Shown here: piece by piece, positions 52,076 to 62,376 of the stretch
How the letters are laid out: each line of letters begins with the position of its first letter
Position numbering within the stretch: position 1 is the stretch's first letter
NCBI GenBank assembly: GCA_036227345.1
Contig: CP109468.1
Location: 7,874,001-7,938,000, forward strand
Direction: 5' to 3'
Source: Streptomyces sp. NBC_01463
GTDB taxonomy: Bacteria; Actinomycetota; Actinomycetes; Streptomycetales; Streptomycetaceae
Length of the DNA stretch: 64,000 nt
The notes under the pieces: model-generated
Told to the model about the DNA's origin: nothing
What the model saw: only the letters and a program-made list of their open reading frames with translations
The model's database searches: none
Translations under genes and position numbers: made by a program

Positions 52076-54166
52076 TCAGCTCCTGCGGTTTCCGCCGACC
52101 AGGGCCTTGCCGGTCGGGATGCGGATTTCGTAGCCGCCGTCGAGGGCGGCGGTGGCGCCTGCCGGGAGGTCCAGCCGCCAGACGCGGGTGCCGGGTGCGT
52201 GCGGTTCGGGTCCCGCGCTCCCCTCGGGAACGGTCCAGTCGGCCCGCTCCTCGATCCGGACGTCCCCGTCGGAGGTGACCGGCACCTGCTCGTGGACCTC
52301 CACGGTGACGGGCCGCGCGAGACGGTTGGCCAGCTCCACATGGACGCGGTGGTCGAGGACGGTGGTGTTGTTGCGCAGGCCCGCGGTCGACTCGAGCAGA
52401 TTCGTCCGGCGGGTGACCCGGATGCCTTCGGCCGGCCCGAGACCCACCCGGCGGACACCCCCGGGGGCGAGCGTGGGCAGCGCGGCGGTCAGCAGGAAGT
52501 CGTCGTCGACGGTGATCTCCACCGGGCCGGCGAGCAGGGCCTGGTCGGTGGCGTTGGAGAGCACCAGCGTCGCGTACACGGTCTGCTCGACGGACGGCAC
52601 GCTGAGGTACTCGGTCCGCAGACCGACCGGGATCTCACCGACGGTGACGGTGTGCCAGGTGCCGTCCGACGGAATGTCGGCGCGGGCGGTGGCGTCGAAA
52701 CGGTGGTCGAAGGAACCCGCCGACTCCCGGGGCCGCACGGCCTGTCCGGGCAACGGCAGCGAGGCCACCGTCTCGGCGCGGCGGCGGTACTCGGCCGCCA
52801 CCGGGTCGAAGGCGGAGCCCGGAAACAGCCTGCCCCGGTGGGCGGCCTGTTCGCCGGGTCCGGACAGAACCAGCGCCGCGTAGTCGAGCTCGGCGCCGGA
52901 CGGCTGCGGCGGGCCGTTCACCGGCGGCGGAGGGGGCGGCGGAGCCCCGCCGGGAGCCATGGGCGCGGGGGCACCCGCGAGGGACCTGCCGCGCGACCTC
53001 GTCCTGCTGCCCTGCGGCAGCCCACCCGGCTGAGCCGGGGCGGGCATCGCACCGGCGATGTCCTCCTGGGGAGCGCCGCCCGGCGCCGGCGGCCCGCCGT
53101 AGCCCAGGGGTGCGGGCGGTCCGCCGTAGCCCGGGGGTGCGGGCGGCGGAACGGGGCCGCCGGCCAAGGGCTCGTCCACGGTGCCCGGGAAGAACCCCTG
53201 ACCGGCGCCCCCGGCAGCCGCGGGCCGGTCCGCCCGTTCCGGGGCCGGGCCTGCCGCGTCGTACCCGGAGAACAGACCGGCGAGCCCGGCCGGGGGCTCG
53301 CGCCAGGCGGCCGGCACGGGTGCGGGCTGGCTGCGTCCGATCCGCACCGAGCGGAGTCTCGGCAGATCGGTGCGGCGCCGGAGATCGGCGGTGGCCAGGG
53401 CGACGCGCACACCCGTCCAGTCCTCGCCGGTCCGCTGGGCGACCGAGGCGCGCAGCACCAGACGGCCGCTGTCGTCGCCCTGACGGTGAGTGAGCCGGTA
53501 GGCAGGCACCCAGACGGCGCCCGGCACCCCGTATTCCAGCTCCAGTTCCACTTCCGCGTCCCCGGCGCCTTCCAGGGTCAGGACCGCGGACACCATCGTC
53601 TCCACGTGCGCCGAGGGTGCGTCGGTGGACGCGCGCTCGAAACTGTCCGTGGCGACCGTGAGCTCGTGCTCGACGCCGCGCAGCGCCTCCTCCAGCTCCG
53701 CGAGGCGCAGATGCAGGCCCGCCAGCCGCTCCTCGACGAAGCCGGCGAGCTCCAGCCAGGCATCGGCCGGGGTGCGGCGGTGCGGGTCATCGCGCTTGCG
53801 GGGCGGCGGCACCGGGCGGAGCCCCCCGACCTCCTCGATCAGACCCAGCTGCCGGTCCCGGCGCCGCCGCGCCACCTCGTACGCCTCGCTCACCCGCTCG
53901 ACCTCGCTGCGCAGCGTGTCGGGTGCGTCCGGTCGCGGGAGTCCGGCCTCGACCTCCACCCGGGCCTCGGTGACCCGCGCGCCGGAAGCGCCCAGAACCG
54001 TGGCCCGCAGCGAGCCGGTGTCCAGCGAACGGGGCAGGCCCGTCACCCGGACCCGGCCGTCCGGCGGCACGCTGCCCCGGGTCAGGCGCCGGCAGACCGC
54101 GCCCTGCGCGTACACCATCACCGCATCGAGGGTCGATCCCCACCTCTGTACCGGATCAGCCGCCAT
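52076..54166 (-). CDS. DUF4139 (MuiA-like) protein, longer paralogue with Pro/Gly-rich insert
   Basis: A 696-residue paralogue of the next gene. N-terminal beta domain (LDAVMVYAQGAVCRRLTRGS), coiled coil (about residues 85-180, RDRQLGLIEEVGGL, LRLAELEEALRGVEHELTVA) and the DUF4139 barrel (YGVPGAVWVPAYRLTHRQGD, RTGEDWTGVRVALATADL). The barrel is interrupted by a disordered insert of about 140 residues (about 270-430) made of Pro/Gly/Ala, including PPAPPGYGGPPAPLGYGGPP and PPPPPPPV. Then it resumes (YLSVPSVEQTVYATLVLSN). The insert is absent from the shorter paralogue. First gene of a two-gene operon. Unknown function. Confidence 0.84.
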   Translation of the reverse strand: MAADPVQRWGSTLDAVMVYAQGAVCRRLTRGSVPPDGRVRVTGLPRSLDTGSLRATVLGASGARVTEARVEVEAGLPRPDAPDTLRSEVERVSEAYEVARRRRDRQLGLIEEVGGLRPVPPPRKRDDPHRRTPADAWLELAGFVEERLAGLHLRLAELEEALRGVEHELTVATDSFERASTDAPSAHVETMVSAVLTLEGAGDAEVELELEYGVPGAVWVPAYRLTHRQGDDSGRLVLRASVAQRTGEDWTGVRVALATADLRRRTDLPRLRSVRIGRSQPAPVPAAWREPPAGLAGLFSGYDAAGPAPERADRPAAAGGAGQGFFPGTVDEPLAGGPVPPPAPPGYGGPPAPLGYGGPPAPGGAPQEDIAGAMPAPAQPGGLPQGSRTRSRGRSLAGAPAPMAPGGAPPPPPPPVNGPPQPSGAELDYAALVLSGPGEQAAHRGRLFPGSAFDPVAAEYRRRAETVASLPLPGQAVRPRESAGSFDHRFDATARADIPSDGTWHTVTVGEIPVGLRTEYLSVPSVEQTVYATLVLSNATDQALLAGPVEITVDDDFLLTAALPTLAPGGVRRVGLGPAEGIRVTRRTNLLESTAGLRNNTTVLDHRVHVELANRLARPVTVEVHEQVPVTSDGDVRIEERADWTVPEGSAGPEPHAPGTRVWRLDLPAGATAALDGGYEIRIPTGKALVGGNRRS

Positions 54167-54227
54167 GTGCTCCGCCCCCCCGCCGTGTGCATGCTGAGCG
54201 CAGCCTACGCCGGGCCGGGCGGCCGGG

Positions 54228-54644
54228 TCAGGCGAGGCCGCAGTCCGGGCACAGGCCCCGGTAGGTCACCTCGACCTCGGAGACGGTGAAGCCGAACCGT
54301 TCGGAGGCGGGCAGTTCCGCCAGCAGGTCGCCGCCCGGGTGGACGTCCCTGATGGTCCCGCACCGCGAGCACACCAGATGCTGATGGGGGTGGTGGGCGT
54401 TCGGGTCGTAGCGCTTGGCGCGGCCGTCGGTGGCCACCTCGATCACCTCGCCGAGCTGGACGAGTTCGCCGAGCGTGTTGTACACGGTGGCGCGGGATAT
54501 CTCCGGCAGCCGGGACGTGGCACGTGCGAGCACCTCGTCCGCGGTGAAGTGGACGTGCTCACCGGCGAGTACCTCGGCCACCACCCGTCGCTGAGCGGTC
54601 ATCCGCCAGCCACGTGCGCGAAGCCGTTGCAGCAGGTCACTCAT
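54228..54644 (-). CDS. Fur-family peroxide/iron-sensing repressor
   Basis: A 138-residue Fur/PerR protein. The winged helix contains RMTAQRRVVAEVLAGEHVHF and ATVYNTLGELVQLGEV. The metal-binding HHPHQHLVCSRCG and CPDCGLA carry the two CxxC pairs for structural zinc, and the His cluster is the regulatory site. Position head to head with katG matches the CatR/FurA class, which represses catalase-peroxidase and itself until oxidised by peroxide. A palindrome lies inside the katG promoter. The start MSDLLQRL was chosen because longer versions would run through the divergent promoter. Confidence 0.9.
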   Translation of the reverse strand: MSDLLQRLRARGWRMTAQRRVVAEVLAGEHVHFTADEVLARATSRLPEISRATVYNTLGELVQLGEVIEVATDGRAKRYDPNAHHPHQHLVCSRCGTIRDVHPGGDLLAELPASERFGFTVSEVEVTYRGLCPDCGLA

Positions 54645-54704
54645 ACCCACCCACCTCACTGTGCGTCGATCGACGATTGGATGCCCACACGCCTGTCGGT
54701 CGTA

Positions 54705-54732
54705 TTGACTTGGACTATGTCCATCGTAGGAT
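54705..54732 (+). promoter_or_regulatory. katG promoter with Fur-type palindrome in its spacer
   Basis: TTGACT and TAGGAT are 16 bp apart. The spacer begins with the perfect 13-bp dyad TGGAC-TAT-GTCCA (54711-54723). A repressor bound there would cover both promoter boxes. The site is 67 bp upstream of the divergent Fur gene start and 150 bp from the katG start, leaving a long leader. Binding by the neighbouring Fur protein is inferred from family knowledge. Confidence 0.65.
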
Positions 54733-54858
54733 CGGTTCCGGCGAACAGCCAAGGGACAGGACAGCAGCGGAAAAGTACGTGACTTCAGGAGACGGGGACG
54801 GAAGACCCCGGCATCCGGACCCGGCCTTTCCCCCGTCCGTAGTTCCTCAGCACCGTGA

Positions 54859-57111
<2,253 letters not shown>

Positions 57112-57120
57112 GCACGACGC

Positions 57121-57150
57121 CCGGGCCGGTCCCGCACGGGACCGGCCCGG
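57121..57150 (+). terminator. Terminator of katG
   Basis: A 13-bp perfect GC stem around GCAC, nine bases after the katG stop codon. No T-run, but the perfect stem and immediate position make the role clear. Confidence 0.85.
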
Positions 57151-57232
57151 CGCCTGTGCTCCGGCACCGGGCCCGGAGCCTAGGCTTCCCTCGGCAGCCG
57201 GCACCGGCCCGACCCACCCAGGAGCGCACCTC

Positions 57233-57781
57233 ATGTCCGACCCCGCCCGCAAGCACCCGTACCCCGATGCCCACCGGCCGGACGCATCACCCGCTCCGCA
57301 CCCGCTGCTGGAGCCCCTGCTCGGATTCCTGGGCAACTGGACCGGCCGCGGCCGGGGGGAGTACCCGACGCTCTCCGAGGACTTCGGCTACGCGCAGGAG
57401 GTCACCTTCAGCCATGACGGAAGGCCCTTCCTCCACTACGAGGCGCGCGCCTGGCTGCTCGACGCGGACGGCCGGCCGCTGCGGCCGTCGGCCCGGGAGA
57501 GCGGCTGGTGGCGGATGCAGCCGGACGGCCGGGTGGAGGCGCTGATCACCCAGCCCACCGGCATCACTGAGATCCTGACCGGTGTGGCGGCCGACGGCAC
57601 GGCCGACCTCTCCACCCATCAGGTCGCCCTCGCCCCCACGGCCAAGCAGGTCGACGCCACCCGCCGCCGCTACACCCTCACGGACGACGGCACACTCGAC
57701 TTCGTCCACGACCTCGCCGCCGTCGGACAGCCCCTCCAGCACCACCTCTCGGCGCAGCTCCGCCGCAGGGAAGGCGAGTAG
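57233..57781 (+). CDS. Nitrobindin-like FABP-family protein (probable peroxynitrite isomerase)
   Basis: A 182-residue beta-barrel protein. The signature GxWxGxG is present as [11 protein letters not shown] near residue 40. Further conserved-looking strands are [36 protein letters not shown] and QPTGITEI. Actinobacterial nitrobindins bind ferric heme through a C-terminal His and convert peroxynitrite to nitrate; LQHHL near the end is a candidate ligand region. The neighbouring katG fits a role in reactive oxygen and nitrogen defence, though a terminator separates the two. The ATG at 57233 follows AGGAGCGCACCTC. Confidence 0.85.
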   Translation: MSDPARKHPYPDAHRPDASPAPHPLLEPLLGFLGNWTGRGRGEYPTLSEDFGYAQEVTFSHDGRPFLHYEARAWLLDADGRPLRPSARESGWWRMQPDGRVEALITQPTGITEILTGVAADGTADLSTHQVALAPTAKQVDATRRRYTLTDDGTLDFVHDLAAVGQPLQHHLSAQLRRREGE

Positions 57782-57806
57782 AGGCGGTTCCCCGTCGCCG
57801 GCGGAC

Positions 57807-60044
57807 TCAGCGCAGCGCCTGCGGCAGCTCCTCCCGGTGGACGATGCCCAGGCGTTGCGTGGCCCGGGTCAGGGCCACGTACAGATCACTCGTGCCGAAC
57901 AGCCCGGGCTCCACGACCAGCACATGGTCGAATTCGAGCCCCTTGGCCTGGCGCGGGTCGAGCAGGACCACCCGTTGCGTCAGATCGGGTTCGGCGCCGG
58001 CCGTGAGCCCCGTCGACGGGACCGCGATCTCCTCGTGGAGCGCCCGCGGCGCGATGACCGCGAGCCTGCCCTCCTCTGGCGTCAGCTCCACCACCGCCCG
58101 CGCCACCGCGCCCGCCAGGTCGTCCCCGGCGTCCCGCAGCCACGGCGCCTCACCGGTGGACCGCACCGACGAGGGAGGCTCGAACGAGGGGTCGTGGGCG
58201 CGCAGCACCCGGGCCGCCAGCTCCATGATCTCGGCGGGCGTACGGTAGTTGACCCTCAGCGCCACATGCTCGAAGCGGTCACCGACGTACGGCTCCAGGA
58301 TCTTCTCCCACGAGCCGACCCCGGCCTCCTCGGAGGTCTGAGCGGGGTCACCGACCAGCGTCATCGAACGGGTCGGTGACCTGCGCATCAGCAGCCGCCA
58401 CGCCATCGGGGACAGCTCCTGCGCCTCGTCGACGATGATGTGCCCGAACGCCCAGGTGCGGTCCTCGGCCGCGCGCTCGGCCGCGCTGCGGTGATCGGCC
58501 TCCTCCTGCCGCTCCGCCATCCGTTCCGCGTCGATGATGTCGTGGGCGGCCAGGACCTCGGACTCCTCGTCCTCGAACTCGAACGACTCCGAGCCCCTCG
58601 ACAGCTCCAGCACGCCCTGCGCGTACGCGATCCGCTCCTGGCGCCCGGCCTCGGCAGCCGCGCGCTCGGCGCTGTCGTCGACACCGAGGAGCTCCGCCAC
58701 CTCGTCGAGCAGCGGTACGTCGGCGGGGGTCCAGCGCCCCGCGCCGGGCGCGCGCCGGATCGCCTCGGCGTCCTCCTCGGGTACGTAGACGGGGTGGTCC
58801 AGGTAGTCGGCGAGGACGTCCTGCGGAGTGAGGAACGGCCACAGCTCGTCGACGGCGCCGTGCACCGCCCCGCTGACCGCGACCCCCTTGCCCAGCTGGG
58901 CGATGTCGTCGGGGCCGAGGAAGTTGGGACCGCCGTACGGGTCGGCCCCGATGCGCTCCGTGAGCTGAGCCGTGAGGGCGTCGATGATCCGGAACGCGAA
59001 GTGCGGGCGGGCGAGGTTGTGCGGCAGCAGGGTGTCGCGGGCCGCCTGCCTGGCCTCGTAGGCGATCTCCCAGTCGAGGATCAGATCACCGTCGTCGTGC
59101 CGGATGACGAGCGGGGCACCCGGCTCGGGGAGCACCTGCCGGTCGCGGACGGCCAGGGCGAGCGCCTCCGCCATGGGCGCACCGCCCTTGACCGCGGCGG
59201 CGCGGGGCGTGTCCGTTCCGTCGGCGTGCACCCCGGGGAAGAGCTCGGCCTGGGTCGCGAGCAGGACACCGGTCTCGCCGAGTGCGGGCAGCACCTCGCC
59301 GATGTAGCTGAGGAAGGCCGGGTTGGGGCCCACGATCAGCACGGCACGCTTGGCGAGCAGCTCACGGTGCTCGAACAGCAGGAAGGCCGCCCGGTGCAGC
59401 GCCACGGCCGTCTTTCCGGTCCCGGGACCGCCCTCGACGACGAGCACACCGCGGTGCGGGGCGCGGATGATCCGGTCCTGCTCCGCCTGGATGGTCCGCA
59501 CGATGTCGCCCATGCGGCCGGTGCGGGCCGAGTTCACGGCGGCGAGCAGCACGGTGTCGCCGCTCGGGTCCTCGAAACCGGTGCGCTGCCGGTCCCCGAC
59601 GTCGAGGATCTCGTCGTGCAGCTCGGTGACGGTGCGGTCATCGGTCGTGATGTGCCGGCGCCGGCGCAGACCCATGGGCGTGTGACCGGTGGCGAGGTAG
59701 AAGGGGCGGGCGACCGGGGCACGCCAGTCGATCAGCAGCGGCGTGTGCGCGGTGTCGTCCTCACGGATTCCGATGCGGCCGATGTGGTGCGCGACGCCGT
59801 CGGAGAGATCGATGCGGCCGAAGCACAGGGAGCCGTCCACGGCGTTCAGGGCGGCGAGCAGCCCCGAGCGTTCGGCGACGAGCACATCGCGTTCGAGCCG
59901 GGCCTGCAGCCCGGTCCCGACCGGCGTCAGCGCGCCCTCGACGTGCTGGGCGGCGACTCCGCGCAGCGCGTCGACACGGTCGTAGAGCCGGTCGATGAAT
60001 TCCTGCTCCTTCTGCAATTCGGCGCTTTCCCGAGTTGACAACAT
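57807..60044 (-). CDS. HelD/UvrD-type helicase (RNA polymerase recycling factor, HelR-like)
   Basis: A 745-residue superfamily-1 helicase of the actinobacterial HelD class. The N-terminal coiled coil (ELQKEQEFIDRLYDRVDALR) is the arm that enters RNA polymerase. Walker A is GGPGTGKTAVALHR near residue 207, Walker B/motif II is HIIVDEAQELSPMAW near 533, motif III VGDPAQTS, and the late motif RQAKGLEFDHVLVVEP is near 705. HelD proteins release stalled RNA polymerase; some actinobacterial members (HelR) displace rifamycins. The start MLSTRESAELQ was chosen at GGGAG. A GTG-less in-frame extension to 60116 would run through an inverted-repeat leader and is unlikely. See the operator and hairpin features upstream. 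Confidence 0.9.
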   Translation of the reverse strand: MLSTRESAELQKEQEFIDRLYDRVDALRGVAAQHVEGALTPVGTGLQARLERDVLVAERSGLLAALNAVDGSLCFGRIDLSDGVAHHIGRIGIREDDTAHTPLLIDWRAPVARPFYLATGHTPMGLRRRRHITTDDRTVTELHDEILDVGDRQRTGFEDPSGDTVLLAAVNSARTGRMGDIVRTIQAEQDRIIRAPHRGVLVVEGGPGTGKTAVALHRAAFLLFEHRELLAKRAVLIVGPNPAFLSYIGEVLPALGETGVLLATQAELFPGVHADGTDTPRAAAVKGGAPMAEALALAVRDRQVLPEPGAPLVIRHDDGDLILDWEIAYEARQAARDTLLPHNLARPHFAFRIIDALTAQLTERIGADPYGGPNFLGPDDIAQLGKGVAVSGAVHGAVDELWPFLTPQDVLADYLDHPVYVPEEDAEAIRRAPGAGRWTPADVPLLDEVAELLGVDDSAERAAAEAGRQERIAYAQGVLELSRGSESFEFEDEESEVLAAHDIIDAERMAERQEEADHRSAAERAAEDRTWAFGHIIVDEAQELSPMAWRLLMRRSPTRSMTLVGDPAQTSEEAGVGSWEKILEPYVGDRFEHVALRVNYRTPAEIMELAARVLRAHDPSFEPPSSVRSTGEAPWLRDAGDDLAGAVARAVVELTPEEGRLAVIAPRALHEEIAVPSTGLTAGAEPDLTQRVVLLDPRQAKGLEFDHVLVVEPGLFGTSDLYVALTRATQRLGIVHREELPQALR

Positions 60045-60074
60045 TGCTCCCTGGCGGATATGGTGTTTCTTAGT

Positions 60075-60092
60075 GGCCCCCCGTGTGGGGCC
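60075..60092 (-). other. Leader hairpin upstream of the helicase gene
   Basis: GGCCCC and GGGGCC are exact inverted copies around six bases, 31 bp before the helicase start codon. In the transcript it lies in the 5' leader; on the opposite strand it is followed by TTTT and would look like a terminator. An attenuator or mRNA-stabilising role is possible. Confidence 0.4.
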
Positions 60093-60093
60093 T

Positions 60094-60113
60094 TTTCTGT
60101 GTGCGCACAGAAA
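60094..60113. promoter_or_regulatory. Palindromic operator (8-4-8) upstream of the helicase gene
   Basis: TTTCTGTG and CACAGAAA are exact reverse complements around TGCG, 50 bp before the helicase start codon and directly upstream of the leader hairpin. It lies where the core promoter should be. No regulator gene is adjacent. Confidence 0.6.
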
Positions 60114-60131
60114 CACTCAATATACGCGGGA

Positions 60132-60165
60132 AAATCCCCGGTCCGCAATTGCGGGCCGGGGATTT
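60132..60165 (-). terminator. Terminator after the GH25 gene
   Basis: A 34-base dyad with a single non-matching pair (T/G, which would wobble in RNA): outer arms AAATCCCCGG/CCGGGGATTT and inner palindrome CCGCAATTGCGG. On the minus strand it is followed by TTTT. It lies 52 bp after the GH25 stop and insulates the helicase promoter. Confidence 0.85.
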
Positions 60166-60188
60166 CTTGTGCCACGGGTGGTCCAGGT

Positions 60189-60550
60189 GGTGGCGTGGGG
60201 TTTGTTCCGGGTGCTGCTAGTCCCATTGGTTCTGGTTGATGAAGTGGCTGTAGGCGCGCCAGGAGTTGGGGCCCATGACGCCGTCGATGGGGCCGGTGTA
60301 GCCGTGGGTGGCGGCGAGGCGCTGGACGGCGGCCCAGGTGTTCGTTCCGGGAATTCCGTCGAGGGGTCCTGTGTAGCCCCAGTTCCGCATGTTCAGCTGG
60401 AGCGCGGCGTAGGTGTTGGGTCCCGGGACACCGTCGATCGGTCCGGTGTACCCGGACTGGATCCGCAGCCAGTTCTGCGTCCGCTGCCACATCACCGGAC
60501 CCGGGACACCGTCCTGCTCCGTCGACGTCTTGGGCAGACCCCCGCCACCG
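60189..60550. repeat. Left arm of a 362-bp perfect inverted repeat
   Basis: By base-by-base comparison this segment is the exact reverse complement of 61966-62327. It encodes the peptidoglycan-binding domain of the GH25 protein and continues 28 bases past its stop codon. Identity ends sharply on both sides. Confidence 0.95.
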
Positions 60551-61287
60551 GGCGGCGGATCGGTCGGTTCGGTCAGGTCGAAGGCCCATGCGCGGGCCAG
60601 GTTGAGGTCGACGGGGGAGGCGCCCCCGGCGGAGCCCACGGAGGTGTACTGGTGGGCCGCCCAGTCCGGATAGCGGCCGCCCAGGTCGGGCGCGCCCGGC
60701 CAGGTGCCGTTGTTCGGCCCCCAGGATGCCGCCCACAGGTGGGCGCCGGACGCGATCGTGCGGCTCCAGGTGCCGGCGCGCAGGGCGCCCGTGCTGATGT
60801 AGAACCAGGGCACGTAGCTGCCGACCCGCTCCCGGACCCGGTTGAACCAAGCGGACACGTCCGTGTCGTTCCACAGCCGGGTCGAGTCGTCCAGCACCTC
60901 GACATCCAGCGCGAGGACGTCACCGACGCGGTAGTCGTGCAGATGGTCCACGAAGTAGTCGGCGGCGGCAGCGGGGGCGAGGAAGTCTCCCGACAGCCAG
61001 TAGTGCCCCACCCGCAGGCCGGCGGCACGGGCGCCGTCGACATGTCCGGCGTACGAGGACGTGGTGTAGGGGCCCTCGGCGAGCTGGCAGCCACCGGCCT
61101 TGGCGACGGCGAACCGCCGGCCCTCGGCGGCGGCCCGGGCGTAGTCGATGCCGGCCTGGTAGTTCGAGACGTCGACGCCCTCCAGATCCGCCGCCGCGGC
61201 GAGCGCCGGGCGGCCGGTGGCCAGGACGATTCCGGCCGGGGCCAGAGCGGTCGCCACGACGCCGCGGATCACGGTTCTCCTGCGCAT
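60217..61287 (-). CDS. Secreted GH25-type lysozyme with C-terminal peptidoglycan-binding domain
   Basis: A 356-residue exported muralytic enzyme. The Tat-type signal MRRRTVIRGVVATALA ends near residue 31. The catalytic domain opens with GVDVSNYQAGIDYARAAAEG (the first catalytic Asp of GH25) and continues with RFAVAKAGG, RVGHYWLSGDF, VLALDVEVLDD (acidic pair) and FYISTGALRA, ending near 235. A Pro/Gly linker leads to a domain with three PG_binding_1-like repeats, each with a YTGPIDGVPGPNTYAAL-type core, and the terminus FINQNQWD. This C-terminal domain is identical, in DNA as well as protein, to that of the divergent M23 gene. The start was chosen at GGAGGAG. Role: cell-wall cleavage outside the membrane. 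Confidence 0.9.
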   Translation of the reverse strand: MRRRTVIRGVVATALAPAGIVLATGRPALAAAADLEGVDVSNYQAGIDYARAAAEGRRFAVAKAGGCQLAEGPYTTSSYAGHVDGARAAGLRVGHYWLSGDFLAPAAAADYFVDHLHDYRVGDVLALDVEVLDDSTRLWNDTDVSAWFNRVRERVGSYVPWFYISTGALRAGTWSRTIASGAHLWAASWGPNNGTWPGAPDLGGRYPDWAAHQYTSVGSAGGASPVDLNLARAWAFDLTEPTDPPPGGGGLPKTSTEQDGVPGPVMWQRTQNWLRIQSGYTGPIDGVPGPNTYAALQLNMRNWGYTGPLDGIPGTNTWAAVQRLAATHGYTGPIDGVMGPNSWRAYSHFINQNQWD

Positions 61288-61318
61288 GTCTCCTCCGGTG
61301 GGGTCGGGGATCCAGCCG

Positions 61319-61338
61319 GCACGGCGTGTACGCCGTGC
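61319..61338. promoter_or_regulatory. Palindrome (9-2-9) between the divergent muralytic genes
   Basis: GCACGGCGT and ACGCCGTGC are exact reverse complements around GT. It sits 32 bp from the GH25 start and 95 bp from the M23 start. It is followed by an A/T-richer stretch (ATGTTCTTATCAACAT, itself a 5-6-5 dyad). Shared control of both enzymes is the likely purpose. Confidence 0.5.
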
Positions 61339-61432
61339 GTGTGTCATGTTCTTATCAACATCTATGCGCGTAGGTTACCGTGGCCCCGCACCCTCTGTCA
61401 GCTCAAGTCACCCTCATATCAAGGGAGTTGCT

Positions 61433-62299
61433 GTGTGCGATCGCCATGGGTCCGAAGCCGGCCGAGAGATCCGGCCGAGGGCCGGCATAAGCCGGCGCAC
61501 CTTGCTGCGGGGATCGGTCACCACGTTCGGCCTGGCGGCCGGCGGTGTGCTGCTCTCGGGGAACACCGCCCAGGCGCTGGACATCTACAACCCGTTCAGC
61601 GGCTACCGGATCACCGGCACCTGGCAGGATCACCTCGACGACGGCTCCCTGGGCGGGATCGACTACGGGATGGGCGTCGGGACCGCGCTGCCCGCCGCGG
61701 GCGCGGGAGTCGTCACGAACATCCCGGACAACGGCACCGGCGGACACACGGTGACCATCACCCACAGCGACGGCTACCGGACGCAGTACATGCACCTGTC
61801 CCAGTTCCTGCTGGCCAACGGCACCTCGGTCGGCAAGGGAGGGATCGTGGGCTACTCCGGGGGCGCCGTCGGTGCCCCCGGCTCCGGGAGTTCCACCGGA
61901 CCGCACGTGCACTGGCACCTGATCACCCCGGGCGGCACCCGGGTCAATCCGCTGAACTACCTGGGCGGTGGCGGGGGTCTGCCCAAGACGTCGACGGAGC
62001 AGGACGGTGTCCCGGGTCCGGTGATGTGGCAGCGGACGCAGAACTGGCTGCGGATCCAGTCCGGGTACACCGGACCGATCGACGGTGTCCCGGGACCCAA
62101 CACCTACGCCGCGCTCCAGCTGAACATGCGGAACTGGGGCTACACAGGACCCCTCGACGGAATTCCCGGAACGAACACCTGGGCCGCCGTCCAGCGCCTC
62201 GCCGCCACCCACGGCTACACCGGCCCCATCGACGGCGTCATGGGCCCCAACTCCTGGCGCGCCTACAGCCACTTCATCAACCAGAACCAATGGGACTAG
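61433..62299 (+). CDS. Secreted M23 (LytM-type) peptidase-like protein with peptidoglycan-binding domain
   Basis: A 288-residue exported protein. The Tat signal is clear: ISRRTLLRGSVTTFGLAAGG, ending near residue 48 (TAQA). The M23 domain (about 52-175) has GGIDYGMGVGT where canonical enzymes have the first zinc ligands in HxGxD; here the His is Gly. The later motif HVHWHL is intact. Loss of the first His may reduce or abolish peptidase activity. The C-terminal domain (about 180-288) is identical to that of the GH25 protein. The GTG at 61433 follows AAGGGAG at five bases. The divergent arrangement suggests co-expression of two wall-targeting proteins. Confidence 0.82.
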   Translation: MCDRHGSEAGREIRPRAGISRRTLLRGSVTTFGLAAGGVLLSGNTAQALDIYNPFSGYRITGTWQDHLDDGSLGGIDYGMGVGTALPAAGAGVVTNIPDNGTGGHTVTITHSDGYRTQYMHLSQFLLANGTSVGKGGIVGYSGGAVGAPGSGSSTGPHVHWHLITPGGTRVNPLNYLGGGGGLPKTSTEQDGVPGPVMWQRTQNWLRIQSGYTGPIDGVPGPNTYAALQLNMRNWGYTGPLDGIPGTNTWAAVQRLAATHGYTGPIDGVMGPNSWRAYSHFINQNQWD

Positions 62300-62327
62300 C
62301 AGCACCCGGAACAAACCCCACGCCACC
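61966..62327. repeat. Right arm of the 362-bp perfect inverted repeat
   Basis: Exact reverse complement of 60189-60550; 1,415 bp lie between the arms. It encodes the binding domain of the M23 protein and extends 28 bases past its stop codon. Confidence 0.95.
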
Positions 62328-62376
62328 GAGGCGGCCGGCCCGTTCCGGTCGTGAGAACGGGAGCGGAACTGCCGGT

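Noticed and set aside
60075..60096. GGCCCC-N6-GGGGCC followed by TTTT as a plus-strand intrinsic terminator
   Set aside because: No plus-strand gene ends upstream; the only transcript expected here is the helicase leader on the minus strand, where no T-run follows.
60060..60120. Rifamycin-associated element upstream of the HelR-like gene
   Set aside because: The dyads present do not look like the GC-rich 19-bp inverted repeat described for that element; I could not support the match.
60189..62327. Insertion sequence or integron-like element bounded by the 362-bp inverted repeat
   Set aside because: The arms are coding sequence for wall-binding domains, no transposase or integrase lies between them, and no target-site duplication is visible.
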